A stretch of DNA of 20,800 bases from assembly GCA_002730795.1 (NCBI GenBank), contig PCAX01000014.1, forward strand, positions 3,396 through 24,195, read 5' to 3'. Below, one piece after another: positions 15,891 to 20,800 of this stretch. The notes under the pieces are model-generated. The model was not told the DNA's origin. It saw only the letters and a list, made by a program, of their open reading frames with translations, and did not search any database. The DNA is from Chloroflexota bacterium (GTDB lineage Bacteria > Chloroflexota > Dehalococcoidia > Lucifugimonadales > Lucifugimonadaceae). The position numbers and the translations under genes are program-made. Each line of letters starts with the position of its first letter. Position 1 is the first letter of the stretch.

Positions 15891-16379
15891 CTATTTTTCA
15901 CGAACCATCGCATGACAAAGAGCGACCGAAAAAGCATCCGCTACATGTTCATTTTTTGAAATTTGATCGTTATCCAAGTGCATTGCAACAGCCCGTTTAA
16001 TTTGTTCCTTATCTGCCCGACCTGAACCTGTGACCAAATTCTTAGCCTTTGTTGGTTGATAGTTACTCACCACCAAACTTGCTTCTCCGGCCGCCATAAC
16101 GACTACTCCTCTCGCGTGCCCCATCAGTATCGCTGTCCTAGCAAATCTAACACGTGAATGTAGATCCTCTATAGCCACTTCCATTGGAGTAAACTCGTTA
16201 ATCACCTGTCTTATTGCTTTATAAATAATTGAAAGTCTAATTTCTAGCGAATCACTTGATTTAGTACGGATTACTCCACCTTCTACAGCAATCCACTTTT
16301 CCAAACGAACATCAAGAATCGCGTAGCCAGTATTACTTAATCCTGGATCCACACCCAATATTCGTAAAGTATTCGCCAT
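15891..16379 (-). CDS. ruvC: Crossover junction endodeoxyribonuclease RuvC
   Basis: Dimeric resolvase that nicks Holliday junctions symmetrically. Of 162 residues, the RNase H-like active site shows Asp11 (GVDPG), Glu71 (VAIEDL), His145 and Asp148 (EHVADAF). The third acidic position of the E. coli enzyme is His here, a variant also described for Thermus thermophilus RuvC, so it is probably functional. The start is put at ATG 16379; a TTG two codons upstream (16385) gives a slightly longer frame but is a less likely initiator. First gene of a complete ruvC-ruvA-ruvB operon and divergent from the acyl-CoA dehydrogenase gene. Confidence 0.96.
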   Translation of the reverse strand: MANTLRILGVDPGLSNTGYAILDVRLEKWIAVEGGVIRTKSSDSLEIRLSIIYKAIRQVINEFTPMEVAIEDLHSRVRFARTAILMGHARGVVVMAAGEASLVVSNYQPTKAKNLVTGSGRADKEQIKRAVAMHLDNDQISKNEHVADAFSVALCHAMVREK

Positions 16380-16459
16380 TTTCAAAAAACATCTCTTTTT
16401 TATTGATTTTGTTGATTAAAATTCTATTCCTTTCAAATAATCTACAGTAATAATATTTA

Positions 16460-16486
16460 TTGATAATAATTTAATGAAATTATAAT
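16460..16486 (+). promoter_or_regulatory. Candidate sigma-70-type promoter of the acyl-CoA dehydrogenase gene
   Basis: A perfect -10 TATAAT lies at 16481-16486 with TTGATA at 16460-16465. The spacer is 15 bases, shorter than ideal; TTATTG three bases further left would give 18. Transcription would start about 40 bases before ATG 16532. In such AT-rich DNA a chance match is possible. Confidence 0.4.
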
Positions 16487-16531
16487 AGGAAACATACTTT
16501 TATATAAATACTAATTTCATAATAAAAATTA

Positions 16532-17674
16532 ATGCAATCTTTTTATACAGATCAACAGCAATTACTGGCAAAAACAACACGGGAATTTGCCCTCTCCGAG
16601 CTCGGGCCTAAAGCGTCAAATATAGATGAACATGAAATTTTTCCACGGGAACAATTTATGTCTTTAGCAACTTTAGGGTTTACGGGTCTAACTTTGGACA
16701 GTAAATATGGCGGATCTGACGGAAATTATGTCGACATGATGGTAGTCATTGAAGAAATAGCATCAGTATGTGGCTCATCTAGTACCGTACTAATAACACA
16801 TGTCTCTTTAGCTTCGCAAACTATAAATCGTTTTGGTAATAACGAACAAAAAAGTCGTTGGCTTCCGGATTTATGCAGTGGTAAAAAAATAGCTGCTTTT
16901 TCTTTGAGTGAACCCCAAAATGGTTCTGATGCCTTAGGTTTAGCTACAAGAATAGAAAAAAAAGATCCAAATACTTACTTATTAAATGGAAATAAAATTT
17001 TTACCACCAACGGAGAGGTTGCTGACGTTTTTATAGTATTTTGTACGAGCGATAAGTCGGCTGGTTACAAAGGTATAACAGCTTTAATCGTCGATAGGAC
17101 CACCCCTGGCTTATCGGTAATCCCTCAACATGGCAAAATGGGAATGCGTGGGTCATCCACTGCGGAAATTATTTTCGAAAATTGTGAAGTCCCTATTGAA
17201 AACAGACTGTCTGACGAAGACAATGGATATTTCGTAGCATTAAAAATACTTGACTCCAGTAGAATAATGATAGCCGCTCAGTGTGTGGGCATTGCACAAG
17301 GAGCCCTTAACGCCTCTATATCATATGCTAAACAAAGAAAAACGTTTGATACTGTGATAAGTAATCATCAGAGTATAGCCTTTATGTTAGCCGATATGGC
17401 AACAGAACTCGACGCAGCTAGACTCTTGACTTATAGGGCAGCTAGCAGGCACGATAAAGGTCTAAATTATTCAAAAGAAGCGGCTATGGCAAAATTATAT
17501 GCGTCCGAGGCATCGGGTAAGATAGTTAATAAAGCAGTCCAAATACACGGAGGAACGGGATATTTTAGACCATCTCCCGTTGAAAGAATGTATAGAGACC
17601 AGCGCGTAACAGAAATTTATGAAGGAACTTCCGAAATACAACGACTTGTTATAAGTAGATCATTGCTGAAATAA
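16532..17674 (+). CDS. Acyl-CoA dehydrogenase (short/medium-chain type)
   Basis: FAD enzyme that introduces the alpha-beta double bond in acyl-CoA thioesters, passing electrons to electron-transfer flavoprotein. Of 380 residues, the N-terminal helical domain is followed by the middle beta-domain (FSLSEPQNGSDA flavin-contact strand, NGNKIFTTNGEVADVF) and the C-terminal helical domain with QRKTFD, QIHGGTGYF and RMYRDQRVTEIYEGTSEIQR. The catalytic base Glu364 sits in IYEGT, the position used by butyryl-CoA and medium-chain enzymes rather than isovaleryl-CoA dehydrogenase. Chain-length or branched-chain preference cannot be fixed. No Shine-Dalgarno precedes ATG 16532. No other beta-oxidation gene is near, so it appears monocistronic. 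Confidence 0.93.
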   Translation: MQSFYTDQQQLLAKTTREFALSELGPKASNIDEHEIFPREQFMSLATLGFTGLTLDSKYGGSDGNYVDMMVVIEEIASVCGSSSTVLITHVSLASQTINRFGNNEQKSRWLPDLCSGKKIAAFSLSEPQNGSDALGLATRIEKKDPNTYLLNGNKIFTTNGEVADVFIVFCTSDKSAGYKGITALIVDRTTPGLSVIPQHGKMGMRGSSTAEIIFENCEVPIENRLSDEDNGYFVALKILDSSRIMIAAQCVGIAQGALNASISYAKQRKTFDTVISNHQSIAFMLADMATELDAARLLTYRAASRHDKGLNYSKEAAMAKLYASEASGKIVNKAVQIHGGTGYFRPSPVERMYRDQRVTEIYEGTSEIQRLVISRSLLK

Positions 17675-17814
17675 AAGACCAGTTCCAGTCCATGCTGTAT
17701 CTCATGTAGAATACAAATTTAAATATGCCAAACAAAAATAATTTGATTATTAGGATAAAAATACACTTGAAAAATAGTACTAAAATGTCCAGAATTAATG
17801 GTTGAGGAACACTA

Positions 17815-18060
17815 ATGGCTCCACTTCCAAAGAAAAAACATTCAAGATCAAGGAAAGGGCGACGTAACGCCCACGATGCAATTGGTTCGCCGTCTTTATC
17901 AAAATGCGGAGGGTGCCAAGAGGTTATTCAACCACATAGATTGTGCCCGTATTGTGGAAATTATAAAGGTAGAACCATGCCTGGAACGTGGTCGCGCGAT
18001 AACCAACTTTCAAATGAAACCGCAAATGATCAACCAACCCAAACGAGATCTGCGGGATAG
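17815..18060 (+). CDS. rpmF: 50S ribosomal protein L32, zinc-binding form with C-terminal extension
   Basis: Small ribosomal protein of 81 residues. The start APLPKKKHSRSRKGRRNAHD is the L32 signature, followed by a zinc ribbon with Cys31, Cys34, Cys44 and Cys47. Common L32 proteins end shortly after NYKGR; here about 28 further polar residues follow, rich in Asn, Thr, Gln and Ser. GAGGA seven bases before ATG 17815 is a good ribosome binding site. Its four-cysteine form is the zinc-replete version; a cysteine-free paralogue is not in the window. The stop overlaps the next start (TAGTG), consistent with the widespread rpmF-fab gene linkage. Confidence 0.95.
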   Translation: MAPLPKKKHSRSRKGRRNAHDAIGSPSLSKCGGCQEVIQPHRLCPYCGNYKGRTMPGTWSRDNQLSNETANDQPTQTRSAG

Positions 18061-19010
18061 TGTATAAAAAAATTATGACCACTATGAAAAACGAAAAAAT
18101 CGCTTTTATTTTTCCCGGACAAGGTTCCCAGGGGATCGGGATGGGTAAAGACCTTTACCTAAATTCGATTGCCGCTAGGGATGTATTCGAAGAAGTAGAT
18201 GATATTTTAGATCGTCCTCTAAGCAAAATAATGTTCGAAGGAAAAAAAGAAGACTTAGTTCGTACCGAAAATACCCAACCAGCCATTCTCGCCACTTCAA
18301 TCGCGTCGTGGCGTGCCATGGAAGAGTCAACAGGTGCGTTACAAACCCCTCACGTAACGGCCGGGCATAGTTTAGGAGAATATTCGGCTTTAGCTATAGC
18401 TGGAGTAATTTCGATTTCTGATGCAGTAAAACTAGTTCTGGAGAGATGTAAACATATGCAGATGGCATGTGAAAAACGCCCTGGAGGCATGGCGGCTTTT
18501 ATAGGGTTGGATGAGGTTAGTGCTTCAGAGGTGTGTAGAGAATCAGGGGCTGAAATTTCAACTATAAACACGTCTGAACAAATTATAATTTCGGGTGACC
18601 ATAGAGCATTAGCCATGGCTATAGATCTAGGGACAAGACGGGGAGCGAAAAGAGCCATCCCGTTACAAGTGGATGGTGCATTTCACTCAGGACTGATGAG
18701 TTCCGCACAAAACGGTCTCGATGAAGCTATTGAAAATGTGGAGTTTTTTGAACCAACTGTACCAATTGTTGGAAATGTCACAGCCAAACCTCTAACAACC
18801 ATTACCGAAATAAGGAACGAACTTAGAATGCAGCTAACTTCTTGCGTTCAGTGGAAGAATACAATTAGTTTTATGTTGGATATAGGGGTTGATAATTTTT
18901 TTGAAATTGGGCATGGTAATGTACTTTCCGGTATGGTGAAAAGAATCGATAAAACGACCTCCGTAAATTCAATAAGCACATTCGAAGATGTTCAAGCATA
19001 TGCAGCTTGA
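18060..19010 (+). CDS. fabD: Malonyl-CoA:ACP transacylase FabD
   Basis: Transfers malonyl from CoA to acyl carrier protein, supplying fatty-acid elongation. Of 316 residues from GTG 18060, the nucleophile Ser104 is in GHSLGEYSA, the carboxylate-binding Arg in LERC (Arg129), the catalytic His209 in GAFHSGLM, and Gln residues of the oxyanion hole in FPGQGSQ. Starts are ambiguous: GTG 18060 overlaps the rpmF stop, suggesting coupling, while ATG 18075 and ATG 18084 would begin closer to the family's usual M-x-K-x-A-F-x-F-P-G-Q-G; none has a clear Shine-Dalgarno. acpP, encoding its substrate carrier, lies two genes downstream. Confidence 0.95.
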   Translation: MYKKIMTTMKNEKIAFIFPGQGSQGIGMGKDLYLNSIAARDVFEEVDDILDRPLSKIMFEGKKEDLVRTENTQPAILATSIASWRAMEESTGALQTPHVTAGHSLGEYSALAIAGVISISDAVKLVLERCKHMQMACEKRPGGMAAFIGLDEVSASEVCRESGAEISTINTSEQIIISGDHRALAMAIDLGTRRGAKRAIPLQVDGAFHSGLMSSAQNGLDEAIENVEFFEPTVPIVGNVTAKPLTTITEIRNELRMQLTSCVQWKNTISFMLDIGVDNFFEIGHGNVLSGMVKRIDKTTSVNSISTFEDVQAYAA

Positions 19011-19088
19011 CTTTTAAGAAATTGTGATACTTTGCCCATATAATAACTGTTCCATTTTTAATGAAATATATAGAAACCATTTAATGTT

Positions 19089-19550
19089 ATGTCTACAGAT
19101 AGGCTCGATGATCTAGTTGAAGGTACGAGGATTTCGGAATTCACACCCAAAACAAAAAGCGGAAGACGTTTAGCACGAATCGTATCAGTTCAATCCTTAT
19201 ATGAATTTGAAATGACTGGTATCGATACTGATGTGGTGTCTTCAAGACTCCTTGATAAACATTCTATTTCCAAAGGCGATCAACTTTTAGCGAAACAGAT
19301 ATTAAAAACGGTTAACCAAAATCTAAACTATTTAGATGGGAAAATATCGAAAGCAGCTACTAAATTTAATCTTTCTGAAATGTCGTCGATAGATAGAAAT
19401 ACCCTCAGGGTCGCAGTTTCAGAATCACTTTTGGAAAACCCTCCACCAAAACCCGTGATTATAAACGAAGCAATAGAAGTAGCGTCGTATTTAGGGTCTG
19501 ATTCTTCAGGATCATTGATAAATGGTGTACTTGTTACTCTTTTAATGTAA
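19089..19550 (+). CDS. nusB: Transcription antitermination factor NusB
   Basis: RNA-binding helical protein that joins NusE (S10) on boxA RNA to keep rRNA transcription processive. Of 153 residues, the first 22 are a polar lead; the NusB fold starts at RRLARIVSVQSLYEFEM and includes the conserved FNLSEMSSIDRNTLRVAVSE helix and PKPVIINEAIEVASYLGSD, ending SGSLINGVL. The family usually shows the hydrophobic-basic patch at this N-terminal Arg-rich helix, retained here. It starts at ATG 19089, 78 bases after fabD and 84 bases before acpP, in the same direction. Confidence 0.94.
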   Translation: MSTDRLDDLVEGTRISEFTPKTKSGRRLARIVSVQSLYEFEMTGIDTDVVSSRLLDKHSISKGDQLLAKQILKTVNQNLNYLDGKISKAATKFNLSEMSSIDRNTLRVAVSESLLENPPPKPVIINEAIEVASYLGSDSSGSLINGVLVTLLM

Positions 19551-19562
19551 CCTAAATTGATA

Positions 19563-19576
19563 TAACATCGATGTTA
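19563..19576. repeat. 14-base perfect palindrome upstream of acpP
   Basis: TAACATCGATGTTA reads the same on both strands, between nusB and acpP and just upstream of the candidate acpP promoter. A mixed-composition palindrome at this position is a plausible operator for a fatty-acid regulator, though it does not match the FapR consensus as I know it. It has no T tract, so it is not a terminator. Confidence 0.4.
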
Positions 19577-19582
19577 AGAAAA

Positions 19583-19628
19583 TTGTAACCAAACAGCTAG
19601 ATGGTAAAACTACATATTAATATGGAGG
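19583..19628 (+). promoter_or_regulatory. Candidate acpP promoter and ribosome binding site
   Basis: TTGTAA at 19583-19588 and, after 16 bases, TAAAAC at 19605-19610 preceded by TGG (an extended -10 pattern). GGAGG at 19624-19628 lies six bases before ATG 19635 and is a strong Shine-Dalgarno, fitting the high ACP level cells need. The promoter half is weaker evidence than the ribosome binding site. Confidence 0.4.
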
Positions 19629-19634
19629 AAAGAA

Positions 19635-19892
19635 ATGGCCAGTGTACTAGACAGGGTACGTGAAATTACAGCTGATAAGTTATCGACAAATCTGGAAAGC
19701 ATCAAACCTGAGTCGTCTTTTACTGAAGATTTGGAAGCGGATTCTCTGGATGTTGTCGAATTAATTATGGCAATAGAAGAAGAATTTGGATCAGATGAAG
19801 AGCCTTTAGAAATATCCGATGAAGATGCAGAAAAAATTTTGACGGTTAATGATGCTGTTAACTATCTTAAGGAAAATGGGGTATCAGATTAA
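19635..19892 (+). CDS. acpP: Acyl carrier protein
   Basis: Small acidic carrier of fatty-acid intermediates, 85 residues. Ser37 in EADSLDVVEL is the 4'-phosphopantetheine attachment site, and the surrounding helix II (DSLDVVELIMAIEEEFG) is the canonical partner-binding surface. The C-terminal third is very acidic. FabD upstream loads malonyl onto this protein. A strong GGAGG ribosome binding site and a candidate promoter of its own precede it, so it may be transcribed both with the operon and separately. Confidence 0.97.
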   Translation: MASVLDRVREITADKLSTNLESIKPESSFTEDLEADSLDVVELIMAIEEEFGSDEEPLEISDEDAEKILTVNDAVNYLKENGVSD

Positions 19893-19992
19893 ACTGGAGT
19901 TTATTAAGCTTATTGTCCTCACAATTCACAAATAGATTAGTGTTCTATTCGTATGTAGTCCAAAAATTTAGCAACAAAGAGACGTTACCGTA

Positions 19993-20667
19993 TTGGTAGG
20001 ATTCAACAACAGTGTCACATACGGCTCTCTAGATGAAATTGCCAAAGAAGTGAACAGCTGTACAAAGTGTGAACTTCACAAAAATAGAACCCACGCTGTC
20101 CCCGGGAACGGTCCAAATTCTTGTTCCTTAATGTTCATCGGCGAGGCCCCAGGAGTAAACGAAGATAAATTGGGAATACCTTTCGTCGGAAAAGCAGGAA
20201 AATTACTCAACAAGTTGTTAGAAAATATCCCGATTTACCGGGAGGATATATTCGTAACAAATGTAGTAAAGTGCAGACCGCCAAAAAATAGAGATCCTCT
20301 ACCAAATGAAGTTCGATCATGTAAAGTCTATCTTGACCAGCAAATCAATATTGTAAACCCAAGAATTGTAGTAAGCATGGGACGTTATTCTCTTTTACAC
20401 TTTAGGCCAGAAGGCAAAATATCACTCGATCATGGTAAATTATTCCATTGGAAAAACCGAGCATTATACCCTATATACCATCCAGCAGCCGCTCTAAGAA
20501 ATAAGGATTTTTTTAGATCATTAGACATTGACATAAAAAGGTTACCGGAAATTCTATTATGGTCGTTATCCCCAGGATTTCTAAATTTTGTTAACAAAGA
20601 CGATAGCGTAGTGGATCCGCTTACTTATAAAAATAAAGAATATGTGGATGAGTCATCTCATGAATGA
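19993..20667 (+). CDS. Uracil-DNA glycosylase, family 4 (4Fe-4S)
   Basis: Removes uracil from DNA after cytosine deamination or dUMP incorporation. Of 224 residues, the four cluster cysteines are Cys23, Cys26, Cys94 and Cys110 (CTKC, KCRPPKNR, RSC), the catalytic/uracil-binding GEAPG is at 50-54, PFVGKAG is at 63-69, and the C-terminal HPAAALR is at 163-169. This matches the thermophile-type UdgA family rather than Ung. The start TTG 19993 is the only initiator near the family N-terminus; an in-frame stop lies at 19969. The C-terminal 40 residues are an addition to the core. The stop overlaps the next gene's ATG by eight bases, indicating coupling. Confidence 0.93.
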   Translation: MVGFNNSVTYGSLDEIAKEVNSCTKCELHKNRTHAVPGNGPNSCSLMFIGEAPGVNEDKLGIPFVGKAGKLLNKLLENIPIYREDIFVTNVVKCRPPKNRDPLPNEVRSCKVYLDQQINIVNPRIVVSMGRYSLLHFRPEGKISLDHGKLFHWKNRALYPIYHPAAALRNKDFFRSLDIDIKRLPEILLWSLSPGFLNFVNKDDSVVDPLTYKNKEYVDESSHE

Positions 20668-20800
20668 TAATAACTGGATACGTATCATACCCTTGGGTGG
20701 ACTAGGGGATTTTGGAAAAAATATGATGGTAGTTGAAACACCGAAGGACATTTTAATAATAGATTCCGGAGTGCTATTCCCTGATAGTGAAATGCCCGGA
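20660..20800 (+). CDS. rnj: Ribonuclease J, N-terminal fragment (runs off window)
   Basis: The first 47 residues start MNDNNWIRIIPLGGLG and continue with DFGKNMMVVE, ILIIDSGVLFPD and EMPG. This is the opening of the metallo-beta-lactamase/beta-CASP RNase J family (normally PLGGxxExGKN, VDxGxxFP), an RNA exo/endonuclease in decay and maturation. The metal-binding HxHxDH motif would lie beyond the window. The usual Glu of the GGxGEIGKN stretch is Asp. ATG 20660 overlaps the stop of the uracil-DNA glycosylase gene by eight bases; the nearby ATG 20664 is in another frame and does not match. Confidence 0.9.
   Translation, partial: MNDNNWIRIIPLGGLGDFGKNMMVVETPKDILIIDSGVLFPDSEMPG

Noticed and set aside
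16474..16520. 9-base inverted repeat ATGAAATTA / TAATTTCAT flanking the acyl-CoA dehydrogenase leader
   Set aside because: Arms are AT-rich with a 29-base loop and one arm overlaps the -10 box; chance is likely in this composition.
17876..18067. Second open frame within rpmF
   Set aside because: Overlaps a clear L32 gene in another frame and matches no known family.

Overview
The window is an AT-rich stretch of a bacterial chromosome (roughly 35-40% G+C judged by eye). It is densely packed with short intergenic gaps, uses standard stop codons, and has many GTG or TTG starts. No phage, transposon, CRISPR array, rRNA or tRNA gene was seen. Almost everything is housekeeping. The gene set (7Fe ferredoxin beside an A-type Fe-S protein, solo BioY, RNase J, family 4 uracil-DNA glycosylase, a TM287/288-type ABC exporter pair) would fit a streamlined Chloroflexota lineage such as SAR202/Dehalococcoidia. 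That placement is inference from gene content, not from a search.

Layout. 1-1064 (+): the last codons of a probable xseA, then xseB and a stand-alone formyltransferase in an overlapping operon. 1075-6968 (-): biotin transporter bioY, aspS, trigger factor tig, clpP and clpX, transcribed leftward; tig and clpP overlap, giving a chaperone-protease module. 7077-7499 (-): an Lrp/AsnC regulator, divergent from 7847-9572 (+): an A-type iron-sulfur (HesB/IscA-like) protein with an extraordinary Gly/Cys-only tail, a 7Fe ferredoxin, and a DHDPS-superfamily lyase. The roughly 350-base divergent spacer holds two dyads and an exact 20-base-spaced direct repeat. 9579-10286 (-): a RimI-like acetyltransferase. 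10453-14143 (+): the two halves of a heterodimeric ABC exporter. 14145-16379 (-): ruvC-ruvA-ruvB, the complete Holliday-junction resolvase operon. 16532-17674 (+): an acyl-CoA dehydrogenase. 17815-20800 (+): rpmF-fabD-nusB-acpP-udg-rnj, mixing ribosome, fatty-acid, antitermination, DNA-repair and RNA-decay genes; rnj runs off the end.

How the genes work together: trigger factor with ClpXP handles nascent-chain folding and proteolysis; RuvABC branch-migrates and resolves Holliday junctions; FabD loads malonyl groups onto AcpP; ExoVII and UDG serve DNA repair. The part least explained by known housekeeping is 7500-9572. There an Fe-S carrier-like protein lacks the first of its three canonical cysteines but has a tail of 46 consecutive Gly/Cys residues with nine cysteines, encoded partly by a 36-base tandem repeat. 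Next to it lie a ferredoxin and a lyase whose active site departs from true DapA. I do not claim a new system is proven; this is the best candidate in the window.
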